Source of the DNA: Lacinutrix sp. Bg11-31
Lineage (GTDB): Bacteria; Bacteroidota; Bacteroidia; Flavobacteriales; Flavobacteriaceae
Reading direction: 5' to 3'
Length of the DNA stretch: 64,000 bases
NCBI RefSeq assembly: GCF_002831665.1
Contig: NZ_CP025118.1
Span: forward strand, 1,798,001 to 1,862,000
The position numbers were made by a program, and so were the translations under genes. This document shows, one piece after another, positions 17,651-24,673 of the stretch. The number at the start of each line of letters is the position of its first letter. Position 1 is the stretch's first letter. Under the pieces are notes generated by a model, which had not been told where the DNA came from, searched no databases, and saw nothing but the letters and a program-made list of their open reading frames with translations.

Positions 17651-17873
17651 TTGCTTACAAGCTTGAAGTAATAGATTCTACTTTGGTTACAAAATTTACA
17701 CAATCTGATGTTGCACTTCATTAAAGTAATAAACCTATAGGTTGTCATTAAAAAAACTTGTCTTTTTTTCTAATTTAAAACAAGGTTACAGTAACACTAA
17801 CCTTCACTAAAAACATAGTAATTTCTTACTATTTAATAAAAACTTCCGCATCTTTGTTTGAAAATAGATTACT
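17651..17873. other. Intergenic region without a recognised gene
   Basis: 223 bases, AT-rich. A CATCTTTG word 24 bases before the next start (one mismatch to TAnnTTTG) may be its -7 box. No terminator hairpin was seen after meaB. Confidence 0.35.
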
Positions 17874-18545
17874 GTGGATTTTAAAAATAAAAAACTGATT
17901 ATATTCGATTTTGACGGCACGCTTATTAACAGCATTCCCGATTTAACTTTGGCTGTTAATAAAATGCTATTACATTATAATGTATCACCATTAACAATAG
18001 AAGAAGTCACTCCTTTTATTGGTAATGGCGCAATGCCACTTGTAAAACGTGCTTTAAAAAAAGCAATGCCAAATAAAGAACTTACAGATGCTTTTTTAGA
18101 AGAAGCATTTACTATTTATTTTTCGGCATATACAGCAGTAACTTGCGATAAAACTTTTATGTATCCTGGTGTTTTTGACACCTTAACCAAACTAGATAAA
18201 AAAGGCTATAAAATGGTGATTTGTACTAATAAACCATATAGTTTTATTGCACCTATTTTAGAAAAACTAGAGATAAAACATCTTTTTAAATCTTGGATTG
18301 GAGAAGACTCTTTAACTACAAAAAAACCAGATGCAGCGCCACTTTTACATTTAGCAAAAACACAAGAAGTAGCTATTGAAAACTGCATTATGGTTGGTGA
18401 CTCTAAAAACGATATTCTTGCAGCGCAAAATGCAAATATGGAAAGTATTGGAGTAAGTTATGGCTATAATTATAACGAAAACATTGCCGACTACAATCCT
18501 ACAATGGTAGTTGATTCTTTTACAGATTTAGAAGTGCTTTTTTAG
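17874..18545 (+). CDS. HAD family phosphatase, phosphoglycolate-phosphatase-like
   Basis: 223 residues from a GTG start. Motif I is FDFDGTLINS (nucleophile D12, acid/base D14), motif II includes ICTNKP, the Lys motif is TTKKPDA, and motif IV is MVGDSKNDILAA. A helical cap lies between motifs I and II. The order and size match Gph-type phosphatases, which remove phosphate from 2-phosphoglycolate or similar small phosphates. The next gene starts one base after its stop, so the two form an operon. Confidence 0.88.
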   Translation: MDFKNKKLIIFDFDGTLINSIPDLTLAVNKMLLHYNVSPLTIEEVTPFIGNGAMPLVKRALKKAMPNKELTDAFLEEAFTIYFSAYTAVTCDKTFMYPGVFDTLTKLDKKGYKMVICTNKPYSFIAPILEKLEIKHLFKSWIGEDSLTTKKPDAAPLLHLAKTQEVAIENCIMVGDSKNDILAAQNANMESIGVSYGYNYNENIADYNPTMVVDSFTDLEVLF

Positions 18546-18546
18546 T

Positions 18547-19974
18547 ATGACTATTAATCATGATATAGGTATTATAGGAGGAGGTGTTTCGGGAGTTGTA
18601 ATCGCCTTAAAGCTATCCGAATATGGAATAGATACTATTTTATTTGAAAAAGAAGAAAGCGTGGTAAATGGTCCGCCATTTTGCCATTTACATGCTGGAG
18701 GAAATTTGTATCCAGATATTTCGGACGAACAATGTAGAATCCTCTTAAAACAATCGATAGAAATGGCGCGACTATTTCCGCAGTCTATTGACGAAAGACC
18801 TACATTTATAAGTATTCCTAAAACTGAAAAATACGCCGTTTCTCAAATTGAAAACCGACTAGATATGTTGGTGGATTATTATAAAACATTAATTGCTGAA
18901 GATCCAGAAAATGAAATTCTTGGTGCTCCAGAACACTATTATAAACTTTATAATAAAGCAGACTTACAAATTTTAGCAGAACAACCTACAACTGCTGTCC
19001 CAAATACGGCAGATGAATGGATGTGCAACGCTATTAAATTAATAGATTATAATCTTTTAAAAACGCCTGTAATTTTAGTACAAGAATACGGATGGAATTT
19101 TTTTAGATTAGGAGCACAAGCACAATTAGCCTTAAACAGCTCTAAAGAATGTAATTTAAAAACAAATACTTTTGTTACAGATATTAAAGATGTTAGACCT
19201 AAAAAACTAGATCATAATTGGGAAATACATACTAAAGACAACATTTACAAGGTTAAATATTTAGTTAATTCTTCTGGGTTTAAAACAGGAGAAATAGATA
19301 ATTCTTTACATTTAAAATCCGAACGTTTAATTGAGTTTAAAGCTGCTTATGTTTCAAAATGGCAGCCTATTTCTGGATTAATTCCAGAGTTAATTTTTCA
19401 TGGAGAACGTGGCACACCACATGGCATGGCACAACTTACACCATATCGCGATGATTATTACCAAATTCATGGTATGACTAACGATATAACGCTCTTTAAT
19501 GATGGCATAGTACAATCTAAAACCAATGATGCCCAACCTGAGTTTCGTTCTGAAATTGAACAAAAACTGTCTCGTGCTTGGACTCAAAAAGATATAGAAA
19601 CAAGAACCAATAACGCTATTGCTTTTGTGGGTAAATTTGTACCTTCATTTAAAAGTGCAACTGTTGGTGGACCTCCATTATATGGTGCGCAACAAATTTT
19701 TGGTGACGACCCAAATTTAAGAGTTGGAGAAGTTCGTTTTCCAAGTAAATTTTATGCGCGTAGCGAAATTATTAAAGCCTCTTCTGCATTAACGGTTGCA
19801 AACCAAATTATAGAAAAAATTGTAGAGGAAGGTATTGTAGAAAAACCATTAAAGGAATTGCCTACTGCTTTATTAAAAAGCATCTCGAAAACAGACATTG
19901 ATGCTTTAGCAGGAAAGTTTGCAGTAGATAGAGGTTATCCTGAAGCGTTATCAAAATTGGTTATTGATAAATAG
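18547..19974 (+). CDS. FAD-dependent oxidoreductase
   Basis: 475 residues. The N-terminal dinucleotide-binding motif is GIIGGGVSGVVIALKL (residues 8-23) with the acidic end of beta strand 2 at LFEKEE. The later region NSSGFKTGEID and C-terminal segments are of the DAO type. The substrate is not recognised. It is co-transcribed with the HAD phosphatase and is the last ordinary gene before the accessory island. Confidence 0.82.
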   Translation: MTINHDIGIIGGGVSGVVIALKLSEYGIDTILFEKEESVVNGPPFCHLHAGGNLYPDISDEQCRILLKQSIEMARLFPQSIDERPTFISIPKTEKYAVSQIENRLDMLVDYYKTLIAEDPENEILGAPEHYYKLYNKADLQILAEQPTTAVPNTADEWMCNAIKLIDYNLLKTPVILVQEYGWNFFRLGAQAQLALNSSKECNLKTNTFVTDIKDVRPKKLDHNWEIHTKDNIYKVKYLVNSSGFKTGEIDNSLHLKSERLIEFKAAYVSKWQPISGLIPELIFHGERGTPHGMAQLTPYRDDYYQIHGMTNDITLFNDGIVQSKTNDAQPEFRSEIEQKLSRAWTQKDIETRTNNAIAFVGKFVPSFKSATVGGPPLYGAQQIFGDDPNLRVGEVRFPSKFYARSEIIKASSALTVANQIIEKIVEEGIVEKPLKELPTALLKSISKTDIDALAGKFAVDRGYPEALSKLVIDK

Positions 19975-20061
19975 TAGTGGTTTTTGTTATGCACTACCCA
20001 TACTAAATTGGTCGCTTTACTAAGCTCTTGTTTTGATTTACTTTATCAGAAAAAACACTAA

Positions 20062-20123
20062 CTTCGTTTGACATCTGATAAAAAACATTGAAATTGTTTT
20101 TTATTGATGAAATATTGTGTGCA
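20062..20123 (+). repeat. Upstream cassette element of the TIR-like gene
   Basis: Starts CTTCGTTTGACATCTGATA. A hairpin follows: ATAAAAAAC (20078-20086), loop ATTGAAATT, GTTTTTTAT (20096-20104). It ends with TTGTGTGCA (20115-20123). The first 20 or so bases are shared with 21511-21530 and 39941-39960. Confidence 0.7.
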
Positions 20124-20142
20124 ATTAGAAAAAAAACATTAA

Positions 20143-21045
20143 ATGACTGACATTTTTCCAAAATATGAAGTTTTATATAGTGATTTAAGAAGTCATTATA
20201 TTGGGTATTATTTAGCCTCACGTGAATTTAAGTTATATATGAACTCAATTAACGAGTTTGATTCTTGGAAGAATATTTTTCAACAGGTAGAATCACAACG
20301 CTCTTATATTTCACTTGGAACTGACCACGAACCTGGAGATGCAGCTGACACTTTGGGTTTTTATTTAAATGAATTAGATAATAATCCAGAACTGGAGAGC
20401 CTCATTTCTAATATTATTGCAAAGTTTATAGATTTCAAAAAGGAAGAGACTGATTTCTCTGACATTATAGAAAGCATAAAAGGAGTAGGTTTCTCTTCTG
20501 AAAACATAAAAATTATAGAGGAAAGTTTTGAAGAACATAAAAAGAAAGTATTTCCTAAAAAATCAGTTGAAAAAAGTAAAACAAAAACTAACTCATCAAA
20601 TAATAACAACAATGTTTTTATAGTTCACGGACATAATGAGGAAATTCAAAATAAAGTTGCAAGAGTTCTTGAAAAGCTTAAACTAAAACCAGTAATACTA
20701 AACGAACAGTCAAATGAAGGGCTAACAATAATTGAAAAATTTGAGAAACATGCTGATGTATCTTTTGCTATAGTTTTACTAACTTTTGATGATTATGGGA
20801 ATGTAAAATCAAAAGAGTCAAAAAACAAAAGAGCAAGGCAAAATGTAATCCTTGAATTAGGATATTTTATTGCGAAATTGGGAAGGAAAAATGTTTTACC
20901 GCTCTATGAAAATGAAGTCGAGTTACCGAGTGATATGTCAGGTATTTTATATACTAAGATTGATGAATCTGAAAACTGGAAATTCAGACTTGTTAAAGAA
21001 CTGAAATCTGCTGGATTTAAAGCGGATGCCAATGATATATTATAA
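20143..21045 (+). CDS. TIR-like nucleotide-binding protein (CAP12/Pycsar-effector TIR family), candidate defence effector
   Basis: 300 residues. Residues 1-145 form an unrecognised, mostly helical N-terminal domain, followed by a Ser/Asn/Lys linker. Residues about 157-290 carry the TIR-like fold seen in predicted nucleotide-binding proteins and in CBASS/Pycsar effectors: VFIVHGHNEEIQNKVARVLE, NEGLTIIEKFE, RARQNVILELGYFIAKLG, LPSDMSGILYTKID. Known relatives degrade NAD+ when triggered by a nucleotide signal; whether this one does is inference. No CD-NTase or cyclase gene is nearby, so it is an orphan effector or acts alone. It lies inside a cassette-like unit bounded by inverted repeats. Confidence 0.82.
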   Translation: MTDIFPKYEVLYSDLRSHYIGYYLASREFKLYMNSINEFDSWKNIFQQVESQRSYISLGTDHEPGDAADTLGFYLNELDNNPELESLISNIIAKFIDFKKEETDFSDIIESIKGVGFSSENIKIIEESFEEHKKKVFPKKSVEKSKTKTNSSNNNNNVFIVHGHNEEIQNKVARVLEKLKLKPVILNEQSNEGLTIIEKFEKHADVSFAIVLLTFDDYGNVKSKESKNKRARQNVILELGYFIAKLGRKNVLPLYENEVELPSDMSGILYTKIDESENWKFRLVKELKSAGFKADANDIL

Positions 21046-21048
21046 AAC

Positions 21049-21185
21049 TGCACACAACAACGCAATAAAAAATAGCGGTTTTAATGCTTAAACAAAAGAT
21101 AAACAATAAAATAAAGGTCAGTTATAAACCGAAAAATTAGAGCGTAAAACCTACTACTTTTCATATACAAGACCGTTAAACGAAC
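21049..21185 (+). repeat. Downstream palindromic element of the TIR-like gene
   Basis: Begins TGCACACAACAACG and ends CGTTAAACGAAC. The arms pair imperfectly over most of the length: AACG...AAAAATAGC-GGTTTTAATGCT on the left against AGCGTAAAACCTACTACTTTT...CGTT on the right. It starts 3 bases after the stop codon. Confidence 0.65.
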
Positions 21186-21201
21186 ATTTTATAAATCCAT
21201 A

Positions 21202-21230
21202 AAAAAGCACAGCCTTAAACTGTGCTTTTT
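21202..21230. terminator. Terminator hairpin (left copy of a duplicated segment)
   Basis: AAAAAGCACAG (21202-21212), loop, CTGTGCTTTTT (21220-21230), with A and T runs on both sides, so it can act in either direction. A decayed copy lies at 22198-22232. Confidence 0.8.
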
Positions 21231-21289
21231 ACTTTTCTATTCTTTAATACTCATAAAAAATATTAGTGATCTCTTAAATATCAAGTCAA

Positions 21290-21395
21290 CTATAAAAAAT
21301 TAGCCTTATACCATTCTACTTGAGCTTTCACGACTTCCAACAATGTCGTTTTGGGATTATAATTTAAAAGCACCTTTATTTTATTAATAAATGCG
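21290..21395 (-). pseudogene. Fragment: duplicated 3' end of the NAD-dependent epimerase gene
   Basis: The minus strand encodes LLNYNPKTTLLEVVKAQVEW and so on to YKANFL and a stop. This closely matches the end of the intact epimerase at 22298 (LLNYNPKTTLLEGVKAQVEW). In my hand alignment the DNA from the stop codon inward differs at 7 of 82 positions (21290-21371 against 22298-22379), then fades by about 21395. The downstream terminator region is duplicated too. No start or upstream part is present, so it is a remnant. Confidence 0.85.
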
Positions 21396-21510
21396 CCTAA
21401 AGACCCAAATATTAAAAGAAAAAACAAGTGGGAATAGTATATAATTAAGGTTAAATAGTTCGCTTTGCAATGCTACCATTTTACTTGACTTTGTCATTTT
21501 TTTAGGCTAA

Positions 21511-21574
21511 CTTCGTTTAACGTATGATATAAAACATTGAAACGATTTTATATCAACGAGACAACGTTGGCAAC
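21511..21574 (+). repeat. Upstream cassette element of the small membrane-anchored gene
   Basis: Starts CTTCGTTTAACGTATGATA. A hairpin follows: TGATATAAAA (21525-21534), loop, TTTTATATCA (21546-21555), with outer CG and CGTT/AACG pairs. It ends at GTTGGCAAC (21566-21574), 5 bases before the start codon. Confidence 0.7.
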
Positions 21575-21579
21575 AATTA

Positions 21580-22041
21580 ATGAAACTCAGAAGAAAAACA
21601 AAATACAGAATCCTAATTTCGATTCTCATTATACTAATCTTAAGTCTGATATATAATAATTATCTTTCTTCAGAAGCGTATATAAAAAAAGTTACTGGAA
21701 TAAACCTTCCTTTCTGGACAGTAACAAATGAAACTGCAATGATGGAAGTTGCAGTTATAGGAAAATTTCAAATACCTGAAAATAAAGTGGACGGATTTAT
21801 TTCTGAAAACAATTTAAAAAAACTGACTGATGATTCTGATGTCGGAATTGGTTTTGATTATATTCTCAAAAAGGAAAATAGAATACAAAACAAAAATGGG
21901 GAATGGTTTAAATATAAAGACTGTGAATCCGGAAACGTTTGGAAAATTCTATTCAATTCTGACACTAGAGACCTATGGGTATTAGTTCAATATCCTGATA
22001 TGGCAGGCGATGAACCTCCTTGTAATAAAAATAAGAAATAA
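21580..22041 (+). CDS. Membrane-anchored protein of unknown function (cassette cargo)
   Basis: 153 residues. A basic N-terminus (MKLRRKTKYR) and one hydrophobic helix (about 11-28) suggest an N-in membrane anchor with an extracytoplasmic domain of about 120 residues. The domain contains EAYIKKVTGINLPFWTV, VAVIGKFQIP and a CESGNVWKILFNS stretch; one Cys sits there and one near the end (EPPCNKNKK). I do not recognise the family. It is flanked by inverted cassette-type elements and is probably acquired cargo. Confidence 0.72.
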   Translation: MKLRRKTKYRILISILIILILSLIYNNYLSSEAYIKKVTGINLPFWTVTNETAMMEVAVIGKFQIPENKVDGFISENNLKKLTDDSDVGIGFDYILKKENRIQNKNGEWFKYKDCESGNVWKILFNSDTRDLWVLVQYPDMAGDEPPCNKNKK

Positions 22042-22043
22042 CA

Positions 22044-22181
22044 GTTGCCAACACCGTATAAAAATAATGCTTAGTTTAGTGCTTAATCAAGAGTCCGTGC
22101 ACTTTTGTTACGTCTGATTTTCCTGCGGAAAATCCTCGCACACAAAACCGCACTATTCTTATACATAAACGTTAAACGAAC
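22044..22181 (+). repeat. Downstream attC-like imperfect palindrome
   Basis: Begins GTTGCCAACACCGTATAAAA and ends CGTTAAACGAAC. The inner stem is strong: GTGC, TTTTGT, CG and ATTTTCC pair around TGC with GGAAAAT, CG, ACAAAA and GCAC (about 22098-22153). The outer arms TATAAAAATA and TATTCTTATA also pair. It starts 3 bases after the stop codon. The structure recalls integron attC sites, but the sequence is not a known attC family. Confidence 0.68.
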
Positions 22182-22197
22182 CTTCCCAAAATCCATA

Positions 22198-22232
22198 AAA
22201 AAAACACAGTCCTAAAACTGTACTTTTTACTT
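22198..22232. terminator. Degenerate terminator hairpin (right copy of the duplicated segment)
   Basis: AAAAACACAGTCCTAAAACTGTACTTTTT is the diverged counterpart of 21202-21230, downstream of the epimerase on the minus strand. Stem mismatches weaken it. Confidence 0.55.
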
Positions 22233-22297
22233 TTCTATCTTTTAATACTCAAAAAAAATTAATAAAATCCTTAGTGATTTCTTAAATATCAAGTCAA

Positions 22298-23239
22298 CTA
22301 CAAAAAATTAGCCTCATACCATTCCACTTGAGCTTTCACACCTTCCAACAATGTAGTTTTAGGATTATAATTTAAAAGCGCTCTAGCCTTATCAATATTC
22401 GCTTTAGTACGTAATTGATCTCCTGATCTAGCAGCAACATTATTTATTTTAATAGATTTTCCTATTACTTGCTCTACAGTATTTATCCCTTCTTGCGTAG
22501 TATGCTCGACTTCTGTACCAAGGTTAATAATTTCTCCATTAACTTTAGCTTCGTTACCAATAACACTTACAATACCATCTATAATATCTCCAACATAAGT
22601 AAAACTTCTTAAATGCGAAGCACTACCATTATATAAAGGAAACTGGGTATTATTAAAAGCGCAAGCAATTAATTTTGTGTACATTTTTTCTGGACGCTCA
22701 CGTGGACCAATTACAGAATACAAACGCAAAGAACACGATTGAAACCGTTTTTCTCTACTTTTTTGAAGCACTAATTGCTCTGCTGTTAATTTGGTTACTC
22801 CATAAAACGATGCAGGTTTTGGTGCTGTAGTTTCTGGAAAGGTAGCTTCTAACCCATAAACCGAAGAGGTACCAATATTAACAAACAGCTTTAAATCTTT
22901 AAGACTTGCAGCATAATCTATTAAGTTTTTAGTAGCAATAATGTTATTGGTTAAATAATCTTCAAAAGTAGAAGAAGGCGAAATGCCTGGCTGTGCAGCA
23001 AAATGAAAGATATAGTTAATGTTATTAGGGAGCATTTCCGCGAAAGCGTTATCACGCAAATCTTGCTTAACAATAGTAATACCTTTGTTGTTAAGTGCTT
23101 TTTCGTTTAACTGTTTTAACTCTAAGCTGTAATAGGCATCGAAATTATCTAAACCAATAACATCGTGGCCTAAACTCTTTAACCTTTCACAAGCGTGAGA
23201 GCCAATAAATCCAGCTGCTCCAGTTACTAATATCTTCAT
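22298..23239 (-). CDS. NAD-dependent epimerase/dehydratase (nucleotide-sugar)
   Basis: 313 residues from ATG 23239; a further upstream in-frame ATG is less likely because the Rossmann fold begins directly at MKILVTGAAGFIGSH. It has the glycine motif G7-A-A-G-F-I-G13, NFDAYY after beta 2, and the catalytic Y146-x-x-x-K150 (YGVTK), as in extended SDRs such as UDP-glucuronate 4-epimerase. It probably makes a sugar nucleotide for the divergent glycosyltransferase genes next door. Its 3' end is duplicated at 21290-21395. Confidence 0.88.
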   Translation of the reverse strand: MKILVTGAAGFIGSHACERLKSLGHDVIGLDNFDAYYSLELKQLNEKALNNKGITIVKQDLRDNAFAEMLPNNINYIFHFAAQPGISPSSTFEDYLTNNIIATKNLIDYAASLKDLKLFVNIGTSSVYGLEATFPETTAPKPASFYGVTKLTAEQLVLQKSREKRFQSCSLRLYSVIGPRERPEKMYTKLIACAFNNTQFPLYNGSASHLRSFTYVGDIIDGIVSVIGNEAKVNGEIINLGTEVEHTTQEGINTVEQVIGKSIKINNVAARSGDQLRTKANIDKARALLNYNPKTTLLEGVKAQVEWYEANFL

Positions 23240-23336
23240 ATTTAAAATTCTACAATCACAAAGAAACATATTTTATTTGATACTCATTTTCTATTCTTAA
23301 AAAAACGATACATTTGTAGTACTATTTAGCTTATTT

Positions 23337-24050
23337 ATGACTTACCAATTTACCATCGTTGTTCCTGTTTATAACGAGGAAGACAATTTATTACGTGTTG
23401 AAAAGGAGCTTTTAGCTTACACGAAAATAGCAACAAAATCTACCAAAATTTTGTTTGTTAACGATGGCTCTAAAGACAAAAGCCAAACACTAATTGAAGA
23501 CATTTGTAATAGAAATCCAGAATTTACTTTTATTGCCTTTAAAGAAAACTGTGGTTTAAGTGCTGCTGTTAAAGCTGGTTTTGACTATACAGAAACAGAA
23601 TTGATTGGTTACATAGATAGCGATTTACAAACGGCACCAAGCGATTTTAATTTACTTTTAGAACATATTGGAACGCACGATTTAGTAACTGGTGTTCGAG
23701 CAAATAGAAAAGATAGTTTTGTAAAAAACATGAGTTCTAAAATTGCAAATGGTATTAGAAGAAGTTTTACGCATGATGGTATGGACGATACTGGTTGCCC
23801 ATTAAAAGTTATTAAAACAGATTTTGCTAAACGTATTCCAATGTTTAGAGGTTTACACCGATTTTTGCCTGCCATGATTTTGCTGCAAAACGGAACCATT
23901 AAACAAATTCCTGTGCAACATTTTCCACGCGTTGCTGGAGAAGCTAAATTTGGTGTTTGGAACAGGTTAATTGGTCCTTTAATGGATTGTTTTGCTTACC
24001 TGTGGATGAAGAAAAAGTATATTAATTATACTGTAGCTAAAAAGAGTTAA
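23337..24050 (+). CDS. Family 2 glycosyltransferase (polyprenyl-phosphate sugar transferase type)
   Basis: 237 residues. The GT-A fold starts with FTIVVPVYNEEDN, has the LFVNDGSKDKS loop and the metal-binding D94-x-D96 (YIDSDLQTA). There is no C-terminal membrane pair. The sequence resembles dolichol-phosphate-mannose-synthase/ArnC-type enzymes that load a sugar on undecaprenyl phosphate, which fits the downstream LAB_N and GT39 genes. The stop overlaps the next start as TAATG. TACATTTG at 23309-23316 is a plausible -7 box. Confidence 0.9.
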   Translation: MTYQFTIVVPVYNEEDNLLRVEKELLAYTKIATKSTKILFVNDGSKDKSQTLIEDICNRNPEFTFIAFKENCGLSAAVKAGFDYTETELIGYIDSDLQTAPSDFNLLLEHIGTHDLVTGVRANRKDSFVKNMSSKIANGIRRSFTHDGMDDTGCPLKVIKTDFAKRIPMFRGLHRFLPAMILLQNGTIKQIPVQHFPRVAGEAKFGVWNRLIGPLMDCFAYLWMKKKYINYTVAKKS

Positions 24051-24673
24051 TGAGTGATTGGATAATATATAGCGTTGGGTTTTTAGCTCAAATTTTATTT
24101 TCGTCGCGATTAATTATCCAATGGATTTCAAGTGAAAAAACAAAGCGTGTTGTAACACCTACTTTATTTTGGACCTTAAGTTTAATAGCGTCTTTCCTCC
24201 TTTTTATTTACGGTTATTTACGCAACGACTTTGCAATTATGCTTGGTCAAGCACTTACCTATTTTATATACATTAGAAATTTACAACTGCAAAAACAGTG
24301 GGAAAAAATTCCAGTAGTTTTACGTTATGTCTTACTATTTATGCCTCTGTTTATCACTGTTTTCTATTTTAACAATAACAGAATAGATGTGACTATTTTC
24401 TTTAAAAATGAAGACATTCCGTTTTGGTTACTAACTTTAGGTATTGTCTCTCAAGTCATTTTTACACTGCGTTTTGTTTACCAGTGGTTGTATTCCGAAA
24501 AACAAAAAAGTTCGGCTTTGCCATTTGGGTTTTGGGCTTTAAGTTTAATTGGTTCGCTTTTAATTTTAACTTATGCTATCTTTAGACAAGATCCTGTGCT
24601 TTTTGTTGGGCATATTTTAGGTACAGTAATTTATATTAGAAATTTAATTATTCTAAAAAATCAAGATGTTTAA
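24050..24673 (+). CDS. Membrane protein with two LAB_N (lipid-A-disaccharide synthase N-terminal) domains
   Basis: 207 residues, about six membrane helices in two repeats. Each repeat has the LAB_N pattern: VGFLAQILFSSRLIIQWISS at about 9-28 and LGIVSQVIFTLRFVYQWLYS at about 130-149, each followed by an FW.LSLI..L helix and an IYIRNL end. LAB_N proteins occur with polyprenyl-phosphate glycosyltransferases and ArnT-like enzymes, perhaps as flippase or partner subunits. It overlaps both neighbours (1 and 8 bases), so it is translated with them. Confidence 0.87.
   Translation: MSDWIIYSVGFLAQILFSSRLIIQWISSEKTKRVVTPTLFWTLSLIASFLLFIYGYLRNDFAIMLGQALTYFIYIRNLQLQKQWEKIPVVLRYVLLFMPLFITVFYFNNNRIDVTIFFKNEDIPFWLLTLGIVSQVIFTLRFVYQWLYSEKQKSSALPFGFWALSLIGSLLILTYAIFRQDPVLFVGHILGTVIYIRNLIILKNQDV

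Larger units (their letters stand above)
20062..22181 (+). mobile_element. Candidate tandem array of two integrase-less gene cassettes
   Basis: Two accessory genes (20143-21045 and 21580-22041) each sit between a conserved upstream hairpin element and a downstream imperfect palindrome that ends in the identical word CGTTAAACGAAC (21174-21185 and 22170-22181). The outer ends are inverted relative to each other (TTCGTTT.AC upstream, CGTTAAACGAA downstream). Inner ends are also inverted: TTGTGTGCA/TGCACACAA for the first and GTTGGCAAC/GTTGCCAAC for the second. A diverged copy of the neighbouring epimerase tail lies between them. No recombinase is present. The cassette reading is inference; the repeats are seen directly. 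Confidence 0.6.

Noticed and set aside
19975..22297. Classical integron or prophage
   Set aside because: There is no tyrosine integrase, attI site, transposase or phage gene; only the site-like repeats are present.
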